From positions 1,736,403-1,800,402 of the forward strand of contig DDIN01000008.1 of assembly GCA_002338565.1 (NCBI GenBank): 64,000 nucleotides of DNA, given 5' to 3'. Below, piece after piece: positions 17,124 through 24,319 of this stretch; position 1 is the stretch's first letter; each line of letters starts with the position of its first letter. Made by a program: the position numbers and the translations under genes. The DNA comes from Hyphomonadaceae bacterium UBA1849. GTDB lineage: Bacteria > Pseudomonadota > Alphaproteobacteria > Caulobacterales > Hyphomonadaceae. The notes beneath the pieces were generated by a model that did no database searches, was not told the origin of the DNA, and saw nothing but the letters and a program-made list of their open reading frames with translations.

Positions 17124-17254
17124 TTTATTCTGAATTTCCCGGCTTCGGATGGGGGTGCCCGATTGGCCGGTTTGGCCCGAGCCGGTGGCTGCTGAACAGG
17201 TTATACGATGTGTTCCTATTCATCAGACCGGGCATTCAACGCCTGTTCCGCTGA
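17124..17254 (+). pseudogene. 3' fragment of a DCC-family gene (diverged second copy of 15758-15888)
   Basis: These 131 bases align without gaps to the last 131 bases of the DCC gene at 15535. They translate in frame from YSEFPGFGW through WLLNRLYDVFLFIRPGIQRLFR to a stop. Many differences are silent or conservative (for example LVRPGLQKLFR against FIRPGIQRLFR), so the fragment comes from a functional but diverged allele. It has no start or CxxC part. It ends four bases before the DUF389 gene stop. Confidence 0.85.
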
Positions 17255-17257
17255 CGC

Positions 17258-18256
17258 TCAGGTCAGAACCATAACAATCAACACAATCAGGCCAGCAAGC
17301 AGTGTGCCCCAGACGGCGAGATTGATCTGTCTTGACCGTTTCGCCGAGCGTCGCTCCAGCCAGGTGCGCGGGCGAATGCCCCGCAGCGCGAAAACCAGAA
17401 GGCTCGCAATATTCACGCAGATAATATTGGTCGCGAGCAGGATGCCAGCGCGTGCCGACAGTGTGAACTCGCCAGCGCCCAGATAAACGGCCATAGCGAC
17501 AGATGGCGGCAAAAGGGCGACAGCGACCATCACGCCGACAAGCGTTGATGAGAGGCCCCGCGTGACAGAGAGCGCGGCTGCGCCACCTGACGCGAGCGCC
17601 AGCGCAACGCTATCCAGCCCTATATTCGTCCGCTCAATCAGCTCGGTGCTATCAAAATCCACCTCGATGAGAAAGCCGATCAGAAAAGCGGTGGCAAAGC
17701 CGAGGGCGAGACCTGCCAGAGCCGTCTTGGACGATTTTAGCATGAGCTCTGCATCGCCAATGGCCGAGCCAAAAGAGAACGCGAGCAGCGGGCCGAGAAG
17801 GGGCGCGATTACCATGGCGCCAATGACAACAGCGATATTGCTGGCATTCATGCCGATGGCGGCAACAATCGCAGAGAGGAATGTCAGAACCAGAAAGCTG
17901 GAGTCTATTTTCGCGCCTTCTGCGACGTCCTGATAAATCTCCTCGCGCAGGGCAACTTCGCGCGATTTCTCTTTGGTTTCCTTATCCGGCTCGGGCGTAA
18001 TCTCTGTTGTGTCGGATTTGGGCGTAATACACGCCTCGACCGGTACAATCACCAGCCGCCATTTCTTGAAAGGTGAAAGCCTGCCCTGAAGGGCGTCGAC
18101 CAGTTTCTGGCCATCGCTGTCGGGCAGGACAACGCGCGCGTCTATTTGCTGATCATTCGCGTCAATCACCGACCAGTCCAGCTGTTCCCACTCTTCGAGA
18201 ATACTGGCGACCGATTCCCTCGCTTCCGGAGGGTATGACACGAACATCATACGCAT
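17258..18256 (-). CDS. DUF389 (TIGR00341-like) multi-spanning membrane protein
   Basis: The 332-residue protein has a cytoplasmic N-terminal alpha/beta domain of about 100 residues, a charged linker (ITPEPDKETKEKSRE), and then about six transmembrane helices. The conserved VVIGAMVIAPLLGPLLAFSFG and VGVMVAVALLPPSVAMAVYLG motifs characterise the DUF389 family. The role of the family is not established. The small membrane-protein gene 18263-18580 lies six bases upstream on the same strand, so the two are an operon. Confidence 0.85.
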   Translation of the reverse strand: MRMMFVSYPPEARESVASILEEWEQLDWSVIDANDQQIDARVVLPDSDGQKLVDALQGRLSPFKKWRLVIVPVEACITPKSDTTEITPEPDKETKEKSREVALREEIYQDVAEGAKIDSSFLVLTFLSAIVAAIGMNASNIAVVIGAMVIAPLLGPLLAFSFGSAIGDAELMLKSSKTALAGLALGFATAFLIGFLIEVDFDSTELIERTNIGLDSVALALASGGAAALSVTRGLSSTLVGVMVAVALLPPSVAMAVYLGAGEFTLSARAGILLATNIICVNIASLLVFALRGIRPRTWLERRSAKRSRQINLAVWGTLLAGLIVLIVMVLT

Positions 18257-18262
18257 GCTGGA

Positions 18263-18580
18263 TTAGCCGGCTTTAGCTTCCGATTTGAACAGCTGGCCGA
18301 AGCACCAGGCGATAACTTCGATGATGGCGCGTGAGATCAGCGTCATCAGAATACCGAAAATCGTGTTCTCGTTGACCAGTGTCCGGTAGAGAATGAGCCC
18401 CTGATCATCCAGCATTGGCGGCGTACGCAGCTGGTCGTTCAGAAGCTCAATCCAGTCCTGAAAGCCGCGAACCCAGCCCGGTTCGAATGCAAATGCGAGT
18501 ACGAGGATAACGATGACGAGGGCGAAACTTGCAACAAGCTTTGCCGATGCACGGGTCATGGACCCCAGAAGTGAAAACAT
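18263..18580 (-). CDS. Small two-helix membrane protein upstream of DUF389 gene
   Basis: The 105-residue product has hydrophobic segments at about 15-35 and 75-97 and ends with a short basic tail. The ATG at 18580 is chosen because GAGGGG lies about nine bases before it; the longer start at 18604 would translate through that site. It probably functions with the DUF389 protein six bases downstream. No family recognised. Confidence 0.7.
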   Translation of the reverse strand: MFSLLGSMTRASAKLVASFALVIVILVLAFAFEPGWVRGFQDWIELLNDQLRTPPMLDDQGLILYRTLVNENTIFGILMTLISRAIIEVIAWCFGQLFKSEAKAG

Positions 18581-18682
18581 GTTCTCAGACCCCTCATGAA
18601 ACAATTAACGGTATTGAACACGAGGAATGGGGTCCGGTCCATCTGTTTGGCCGGATTGGGGTTTTGAGCTTTGTGAGCTCGC

Positions 18683-19258
18683 CTATTGAGCGTCCCTTGC
18701 GGTGTAGGTGCTGTGACAGGTGACGCAGTTCTGCAGCGTGTCGGCAAAGGCGCGCTGAATATCCTGCATCTCAGCAGAGTCTGACATGGCCGCTATCTCT
18801 TCAAAGCTGATCCGTGTGCCGCGGCCAAGTGTATGGAAGGGCGCAGGCATGCTCGCCATCATACCGCCCATGCCTTGCCCCTGATGCATGCCCTGTCCGC
18901 CGCCATGGCCCATGCCGCGCCCCATGCCATTGCCTTGACCGTGGCCGCGACCCTGACCCATCTGGCCATTCATGCGACCGGGACGCCCCATGGATGATGC
19001 GGCTTGAGCGATGGCGGCGCGGTCTTCTTCCGCGAGCGCGGAGGTGAGCGCCTGAACGCCGGTAATGAACATACGCATTTCTTCGCGCACATGGGTGCGC
19101 TGCGCAGGTGTCAGATAGAGGATCTCGCGACCATCATCGGCGATAGCGGGCTGGTCTTGCGCTGTGTCAGCCTGTCCGGCTGCGGGCATAGATGCGAAGG
19201 CGATAGCGCAGACAGACAATGCGGCAAGGCCAGCTGGCAGGACAGATTTCAGGCGCAT
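18683..19258 (-). CDS. Exported cytochrome c (C-terminal CxxCH) with Met/His/Gly-rich insert
   Basis: A signal peptide (about 1-29) precedes a helical protein whose last 15 residues contain CVTCH (Cys178, Cys181, His182), the covalent heme site. A heme site at the extreme C terminus on a four-helix layout (HVREEMRMFITGVQALTSALAEED; IQRAFADTLQNC) is typical of cytochrome c'-like proteins. Between the helices, residues about 95-135 are a low-complexity GQGRGHG/GMGHG/MHQGQGMGG tract rich in Met and His that could bind copper or other metals. It is monocistronic, with a regulatory region of 220 bases upstream. Confidence 0.8.
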   Translation of the reverse strand: MRLKSVLPAGLAALSVCAIAFASMPAAGQADTAQDQPAIADDGREILYLTPAQRTHVREEMRMFITGVQALTSALAEEDRAAIAQAASSMGRPGRMNGQMGQGRGHGQGNGMGRGMGHGGGQGMHQGQGMGGMMASMPAPFHTLGRGTRISFEEIAAMSDSAEMQDIQRAFADTLQNCVTCHSTYTARDAQ

Positions 19259-19391
19259 GGAGAACGTTCCTCATTTTATTATGATATACTTATATTAGGC
19301 GGGAATCTCTGTTCTGGCTATAAGCCTTGCCTGCGCAATATTGACGCTGAATAAGGGCGGGCCAGAAATCACCTTTGTGCGGCCCGAAAGG

Positions 19392-19408
19392 GTTAACACG
19401 CTGTTAAC
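19392..19408 (+). promoter_or_regulatory. Perfect CtrA-type box
   Basis: The sequence reads TTAA (19393-19396), seven bases, then TTAAC (19404-19408), the full CtrA consensus known from Caulobacter relatives. It is also a 7-bp inverted repeat, GTTAACA/TGTTAAC, with a 3-base spacer. It lies about 75 bases upstream of the small gene at 19482 and about 130 bases upstream of the divergent cytochrome c gene. Confidence 0.6.
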
Positions 19409-19481
19409 TAAATAAGTATTTGAAACTAAAGGGCTGGCGGGGCGTCTGTATTGTACTAATTCAGACGAAAGGAGACCTGTT

Positions 19482-19676
19482 ATGCCCGATACAACTCCGG
19501 CATCTGCAATGTTCGCGACCAGCCTTGCGCTGTCTATCGCTCCCCGTGGAAATGAAGAGCGCGACGGCGCTTTAGCACGCCTTCTGTTGCAACATAAAAA
19601 GCTGCGTCATGCGCCACTGGCTGACGTGATAGCAATTGTATCTGCGGAAAATGCCCGGCGGACCCGCGAGCAATAA
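19482..19676 (+). CDS. Small hypothetical protein (64 aa) downstream of a CtrA box
   Basis: The gene has a good ribosome binding site (AGGAGA seven bases before ATG). The product is a soluble helical protein with ARLLLQHKKLRHAPLADVIAIVSAENARR; no family is recognised. The perfect CtrA-type box upstream suggests cell-cycle control. It ends two bases before the stop codon of the convergent DinB-like gene. Confidence 0.65.
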   Translation: MPDTTPASAMFATSLALSIAPRGNEERDGALARLLLQHKKLRHAPLADVIAIVSAENARRTREQ

Positions 19677-19678
19677 TC

Positions 19679-20191
19679 TTATCCGACACAAATCTCGCGC
19701 GGGGTTGTCGGGTTATAGCCGAATTCGGCAGCCGGCATGTTGATGCCAAGGCAGGAGTTTATATAGCCGAGTGCTGCAAAGTGGTGGATGGCATGGCTGT
19801 GCGCCTGAACGAGCAAAGCACCGAGCGTATATTTACAGGTGACGGCACCAAGGCCGAGATCGTCAGTTACATCGATGAGGCGTTCCAGATCCGCGCTGCG
19901 CAGATCATTGAGGCCGCTTAGAACCTGCTCCAGATATTCGTGGCAGACATCGCGGTCGGTTTCGACCTGCACGTTACGCGTTCGCGCCGTCAGATCGACC
20001 TTGCCGGCATCAAGTCCGGTTAGAATACAATCGAAGATATCCAGAATATGGCGCATGTGGCAGCCAATGCTGGAGTGATAGGGTGGAACAGTTTTGTCGT
20101 TGAACTGATCATCGGAGATAAATCCGATCAGATCGGCTCCGAGATTCAAATTCTTTTCAATCGCATCAAACATGCAGGCCTGACCCGGCAT
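19679..20191 (-). CDS. DinB superfamily (YfiT-like) protein
   Basis: The 170-residue product is a four-helix protein with SIGCHMRHILDIFDCIL near residue 45 and AHSHAIHHFAALGYIN near residue 135. These two His positions match the metal-binding His residues of DinB/YfiT-like proteins. Members are thiol-dependent transferases or unknown metalloenzymes, so the reaction is not assigned. A start codon at 20191 has CAGGAGTAA upstream, supporting it. Confidence 0.75.
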   Translation of the reverse strand: MPGQACMFDAIEKNLNLGADLIGFISDDQFNDKTVPPYHSSIGCHMRHILDIFDCILTGLDAGKVDLTARTRNVQVETDRDVCHEYLEQVLSGLNDLRSADLERLIDVTDDLGLGAVTCKYTLGALLVQAHSHAIHHFAALGYINSCLGINMPAAEFGYNPTTPREICVG

Positions 20192-20388
20192 ACGTTACTC
20201 CTGTTCCGTCCTCGCCAGCATATTCATTCTGCCCGCTAAAGAAACCGTGTGTCTCATCACTTCGGCGGGTTTTTTCGTGATATCGCGTGTGTATTCCGCG
20301 AGCCGCACAATTTTAGAGCGGTTCGCGCGGGGCGTACAGGGCGGATGCGGCCGCCTAAATGACGTCTGACACTATCTATTATGCCTTT

Positions 20389-20419
20389 TTGGAATATTTG
20401 TTTTAAAGTATTATTCCAA
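20389..20419. repeat. AT-rich inverted repeat
   Basis: TTGGAATA (20389-20396) and TATTCCAA (20412-20419) pair perfectly. Outside them, GACACTATCTA and AGATAGAAAGTGT continue the symmetry imperfectly to about 20368-20435. It may be a promoter operator or the remains of a small palindromic element. Confidence 0.45.
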
Positions 20420-20553
20420 TAAAGATAGAAAGTGTTGTGCACCTAATCTGGAAGCTTATCCGCTATATTGGCGTATTTCTTGCCTTAAATTCATATGTAT
20501 TGAGTTTTTTGTCTTTCCTTGGAACATATCTTCTGGTTAATCAGTATTAAGGA

Positions 20554-20637
20554 TAGCGTGAGACCAGCGGTGAAAGCCGGTATCCAGGTTCCAGAGAGCC
20601 GGAAAATTCAGACGGGGCCTTAAGAGCCTGCACGCTA
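20554..20637 (+). ncRNA. Possible structured 5' leader RNA
   Basis: TAGCGTG (20554-20560) and CACGCTA (20631-20637) can form a 7-bp closing stem around 70 bases. That interval contains further possible short stems (CGG-TGAAAG-CCG; CCGG...CCGG; CCAGG with CCTG). The block ends 47 bases before the start of the secreted-protein gene at 20685. I do not recognise a known riboswitch class, so this rests on base pairing seen by eye only. Confidence 0.3.
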
Positions 20638-20684
20638 ACGAATGAATACAGGATCGCCCAAGCAGCGATTCAAGGGAGGAATTA

Positions 20685-21575
20685 TTGGTTAAATCCATTC
20701 TCGCCGCAGGTGCGGTACTGTCCGGACTTTTCTCATTTCCAGCACTGGCTCAGTCTGAAGAGCTGGTCTCCCCACGTGATTTTCGTAACGCCATTATCCA
20801 GTCCATGCAGGAAACTAGCGAGGACACGCTTTGCTTTGTACGTATCTCAGACGAAGCATTCCGCGCTGGCCCGTCTGCCAATAACTGCGACTATCAGGCC
20901 TACACTAACGTAGCTTACGAGCAGTACGAGCTTGCGCCTGAAACACTGGACCAGATCGTAGACGAACAGGCGCAGCGCTATGTCTCTCTCATCGAGGCTG
21001 GCGTTGACATGGAGAACTTCTCCGAGCGCCTCGTCGTTCAGCTGCGTTCGCGCGCTTATGTCCGCAACGCCAACCTCACAAGCGATTCAGGTCTCGTCGT
21101 CGAGCCGTTCACAGGTGACCTGGTTGCCGTCCTGATGCTGGACAGCCCACAGACGCTCGCAGCCGTTTCTAACGACCAACTGGCATCTCAGGGTGTCACT
21201 CGCGAGCGGGCTTTTGAGCTTGCGATCAGTAATACGCGCGACCTCATGGGTGATGTGCGTGCAGACGATTACCGCCGCATTCACTTCACATCATCTTCCA
21301 ACGGTCTGATTTCCGGTCAGATCTGGCTGCCGGAAATGTGCAATGCGGAAAGCGAAGACGCAGCCTACTTTCTTTATGACCGCAACGGTCTGATGTCTGT
21401 CGAGATGGACGATGCGCTCGGCGTTTCGAATCTGCTGGCGATTGCCAACGGTTTTGCACTTCAGGGTGAAGGCGTGAGCAATTCTGTCGTGCGTTGCTCG
21501 GGCGGCGAATGGTCTACCCTCTGGCCTGCTGCTTCTGCAGACAGTTCTGCCTTTAATCCGTACGTTACCGGTTAA
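20685..21575 (+). CDS. Exported DUF1444-like protein
   Basis: The gene starts at TTG 20685, with AAGGGAGGA seven bases upstream. A signal peptide ends at ALAQS (residue 23). The part from about residue 140, LVAVLMLDSPQTLAAVSNDQLASQG and then ERAFELAISNTRDL, follows the layout of DUF1444 proteins (a strand, a lead-in aspartate, and the paired helices seen in YtpP-like proteins). In this case the protein is secreted and has four cysteines (C50, C68 and two more) suited to disulfides. Function is unknown. The long upstream leader suggests post-transcriptional control. Confidence 0.65.
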   Translation: MVKSILAAGAVLSGLFSFPALAQSEELVSPRDFRNAIIQSMQETSEDTLCFVRISDEAFRAGPSANNCDYQAYTNVAYEQYELAPETLDQIVDEQAQRYVSLIEAGVDMENFSERLVVQLRSRAYVRNANLTSDSGLVVEPFTGDLVAVLMLDSPQTLAAVSNDQLASQGVTRERAFELAISNTRDLMGDVRADDYRRIHFTSSSNGLISGQIWLPEMCNAESEDAAYFLYDRNGLMSVEMDDALGVSNLLAIANGFALQGEGVSNSVVRCSGGEWSTLWPAASADSSAFNPYVTG

Positions 21576-21649
21576 ATCTTCTGTTTGGCGCTTGCCTCTT
21601 TTTCAGGGGCAGCGCAGTCTCCGTCCCGTAAATTCAGGGAGCGGAACTG

Positions 21650-23290
21650 ATGATCAGAAAACACCTTACTGCCTTGAGTGCAGCGGCAATTCTTGCGGCT
21701 GCATGTGGGACGGACACGACGCCAGCGGCGGATGAAACGACGCCGGAAACGCCGCCGGTCATGACCGACTATACTGCCCTTACATTGCCGGAACTCGCCG
21801 AAGCACTCGAAGCAGGCAATGTGACGTCCGAAATGCTGGTCACCGCTTATCTCCAGCGCATTGATGCAGTTGACGAGAATGGCCCGGCCATCAACGCCGT
21901 CCTGTCGCTCAATCCGGATGCAATCGAACAGGCCCGCGCGATTGATGCGCGCCGCGCGGCTGGCGAAGAGGTTGGCATTCTGGCCGGTGTGCCGGTCCTG
22001 CTGAAAGATAATATCGACACGGCGGACAATATCCCGACAACAGCAGGCTCACTGGCACTGGCGCAAAACTATGCGGAAGCAGATGCGCCTTTGGTAGAAG
22101 GGCTTCGCGGCGCTGGCGCCATCATTCTCGGTAAAACCAATCTCTCTGAATGGGCAAACTTCCGCTCTAACGGCTCGCTTTCGGGGTGGTCCGGTGTTGG
22201 CGGTCACACGCGCAATCCGCATGTCCTGGACCGTCAGACCTGTGGTTCCAGTGCCGGTTCGGGCGCGGCTATGGCGGCCATGCTTGCGGCGGGCACAGTT
22301 GGTACAGAAACCAACGGCTCCATCATTTGTCCGTCACAGGGCAATGGCGTGGTTGGCTTCAAGCCGACTGTAGGCCTCGTCTCTCAGGCGGGTATCGTGC
22401 CGATTTCATCCTCACAGGATACGGCTGGCCCGATGACGCGCACGGTCGAAGGCGCAGCCATGATGCTGACCGCCATGGCAACAGGCGAGGGCGCAACAGA
22501 CTATGTGTCTGCGCTCAGCGATACGTCGCTTGAAGGGGTGCGCATCGGCGTTCTGCGCTATTCCGTGTCAGACCAGCCGGGCATGGCGGATACCTTCAAC
22601 GCGGCGCTTGAAGTTCTGGAAGCTCAGGGCGCGGAACTCGTCGAAATCGACGCCTTCGAATCCCAGATCGAGAATTTCGGCCAGAAGGCGTTCACCGTTC
22701 TCGTCCATGAGTTCAAGACGACCCTCAACGAGTATCTGGAAGGCACGCCGGAAGCAGTCGAGAGCCGCACGCTGACCGATCTGATCGCATTCAATGAAGT
22801 CAATGCCGAAACAGAGCTTTCCATCTTCGGGCAGGATCTGTTCACCATTGCGGACGCTACGAATGGCATTGAAGATGAAGCCTATGTCACGGCGTCTGCT
22901 GACGTTCTGCGCGGCACACGTGAACTCGGCATCGATCTTCTGATGTCTGACTATGGCGTTGATGTTCTCGTCTCGCCAAGCGGCCCGATCATGCCGGTTG
23001 CTATCCCGACTGAGCCTGACGTCTGGCCGTCCTGGTCTGGTGCTGGTGGTCTGGCGGCTGTCGCGGGCTATCCGCATCTCACCGTGCCTATGGGCACAAT
23101 CGGCGACGTGCCAGTGGGTATTTCCTTCATGGGCACGGCCGGCCAGGACGCGCAAATCCTGTCCTTCGGCTATGACTATGAGCAGGCCAGCATGATGCGC
23201 GCTGATCCTCAATTCCTTGAAAGCTCTGATGCGCCAACACCGGATCGCGGCGGCGAGGAAGTGGCTGAAGAGGAAGCTGGCGAAGAATAA
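21650..23290 (+). CDS. Lipoprotein amidase (amidase signature family)
   Basis: A lipobox, LAAAC (Cys19), shows that the enzyme is lipidated and exported. The amidase signature is complete: Lys119 in VLLKDNID, the Ser-rich loop CGSSAGSGAA (cis-Ser near 201) and the nucleophile in GTETNGSII (near Ser224), giving the Ser-cisSer-Lys triad. Such enzymes hydrolyse amide bonds; the substrate, possibly peptides or aryl amides, is not visible. The C terminus has an acidic tail (EEVAEEEAGEE). It is a single gene ending at a strong terminator. Confidence 0.9.
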   Translation: MIRKHLTALSAAAILAAACGTDTTPAADETTPETPPVMTDYTALTLPELAEALEAGNVTSEMLVTAYLQRIDAVDENGPAINAVLSLNPDAIEQARAIDARRAAGEEVGILAGVPVLLKDNIDTADNIPTTAGSLALAQNYAEADAPLVEGLRGAGAIILGKTNLSEWANFRSNGSLSGWSGVGGHTRNPHVLDRQTCGSSAGSGAAMAAMLAAGTVGTETNGSIICPSQGNGVVGFKPTVGLVSQAGIVPISSSQDTAGPMTRTVEGAAMMLTAMATGEGATDYVSALSDTSLEGVRIGVLRYSVSDQPGMADTFNAALEVLEAQGAELVEIDAFESQIENFGQKAFTVLVHEFKTTLNEYLEGTPEAVESRTLTDLIAFNEVNAETELSIFGQDLFTIADATNGIEDEAYVTASADVLRGTRELGIDLLMSDYGVDVLVSPSGPIMPVAIPTEPDVWPSWSGAGGLAAVAGYPHLTVPMGTIGDVPVGISFMGTAGQDAQILSFGYDYEQASMMRADPQFLESSDAPTPDRGGEEVAEEEAGEE

Positions 23291-23317
23291 TTCCGCCAGT
23301 CATCTGCGAATTTTAAG

Positions 23318-23353
23318 AGCGCCGGGTTGCAACATACCCGGCGCTGTCTTTTT
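23318..23353 (+). terminator. Rho-independent terminator after amidase gene
   Basis: AGCGCCGGGT (23318-23327) and ACCCGGCGCT (23336-23345) form a perfect 10-bp stem with an 8-base loop, followed by GTCTTTTT. Confidence 0.85.
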
Positions 23354-23381
23354 GTGGGCTTCGGATTGAGAGGACGAAATC

Positions 23382-24269
23382 ATGGCGAAGATTGCAGTTG
23401 TCGGGCCGGGCGCGCTTGGTGGAACGCTTGCCGCATGGCTTGCAAATGATGCCCGTCATGACGTCACGCTGTGCGCACGAACCGGCTTTGATCGTCTCAT
23501 CGCTGAAACGCCGGAAGGTGTTCTGAACGTCTCGCCTACGGTTCTGACTGACTCTGCAGAGGCAACGCCCGTCGACTGGGTGTTCGTCGCGGTGAAGACC
23601 TATGATTCTGAGGCTACTTTGCCCTGGCTTGAAAAGCTCGCAGGCGAGGGAACGCGCATTGCGGTCGTCCAGAACGGTGTTGAGCATGTCGCCCGTTTCA
23701 ATGCGCTGATGCCAGGCCGTGAGATTGTGCCGGTTGTGGTCGACCTGCCGGCTGGCCGCAAAGCGCCGGGCCATGTTGTGCAGAACGCGATTGGCTGGAT
23801 TGTCGTACCGGAAGGTCCAAATGGCGCAGACTTTGTTGACCTGTTTGCCAATGCGCCGATGGATGTGCAGGCGGTCTCTAACTGGACGTCACGCGCATGG
23901 CAGAAGCTGTGTCTCAACTGCGTGGGCGCGTTCTCGACGCTGACCATGCGGTCCACTGGGCCTGTCTGGAATGAAGATGTCGAACGCATGGTGCGCGGGC
24001 TCGTGACAGAGTGCGCCGAGGTCGGGCGCGCAGAAGGCGCAGACATTCCTGATGAGCTGGTTGTAGGCCTGATCGAGCGGGAGCGAAACTCAGCGGAAGG
24101 CGTCGGCAATTCGCTCTATACCGACCGTCTGAATGGTCGTCCGATGGAGATTGATGCCCGCAATGGCGTGATTGTGCGCCTTGGCGCAACGCATGGCATT
24201 CCAACGCCAATGAACAAGTTGTTCGTGACGCTGTTGAGAGCGTCTGGTAGTCCGTGGGCTACAAAATAA
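23382..24269 (+). CDS. Ketopantoate reductase-like oxidoreductase
   Basis: The 295-residue product has the N-terminal Rossmann motif GPGALGG, a VFVAVKTYD strand, VVQNGVEH, and the C-terminal helical domain with WQKLCLNCVGAFSTL and NGVIVRLGATHGIPTPMN. This is the ApbA/PanE layout of NADPH-dependent 2-dehydropantoate 2-reductases, used in coenzyme A synthesis. Paralogues of this family with other 2-oxo acid substrates are common, so PanE itself is not claimed. GAGGACG precedes the ATG. Confidence 0.8.
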   Translation: MAKIAVVGPGALGGTLAAWLANDARHDVTLCARTGFDRLIAETPEGVLNVSPTVLTDSAEATPVDWVFVAVKTYDSEATLPWLEKLAGEGTRIAVVQNGVEHVARFNALMPGREIVPVVVDLPAGRKAPGHVVQNAIGWIVVPEGPNGADFVDLFANAPMDVQAVSNWTSRAWQKLCLNCVGAFSTLTMRSTGPVWNEDVERMVRGLVTECAEVGRAEGADIPDELVVGLIERERNSAEGVGNSLYTDRLNGRPMEIDARNGVIVRLGATHGIPTPMNKLFVTLLRASGSPWATK

Positions 24270-24276
24270 AACAGTC

Positions 24277-24305
24277 TCGGCTGGCGGGGTATGAGTGCCA
24301 GCCGA
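24277..24305. terminator. Bidirectional hairpin between convergent genes
   Basis: TCGGCTGGC (24277-24285) and GCCAGCCGA (24297-24305) are perfectly complementary. The hairpin sits between the stop codons of the reductase gene and the nitronate monooxygenase gene; A-runs upstream would give U-runs on the minus strand. Confidence 0.55.
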
Positions 24306-24319
24306 AACCTGAATAAGCC

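Larger units (their letters stand above)
20192..20684. other. 493-base intergenic region
   Basis: The left part carries the upstream region of the DinB-like gene. The middle is AT-rich and contains the inverted repeat annotated at 20389-20419. A 37-codon hydrophobic frame opens at GTG 20437 and stops at 20550, but lacks a convincing ribosome binding site, so it is not called. TTAA-N6-TTAA near 20538-20550 is one base short of a CtrA box. The right part holds a possible structured leader (20554-20637). Confidence 0.6.

Noticed and set aside
20437..20550. 37-codon hydrophobic frame starting at GTG
   Set aside because: It could be a tiny membrane peptide, but the ribosome binding site is weak and no homologue can be recalled; length alone is not evidence.
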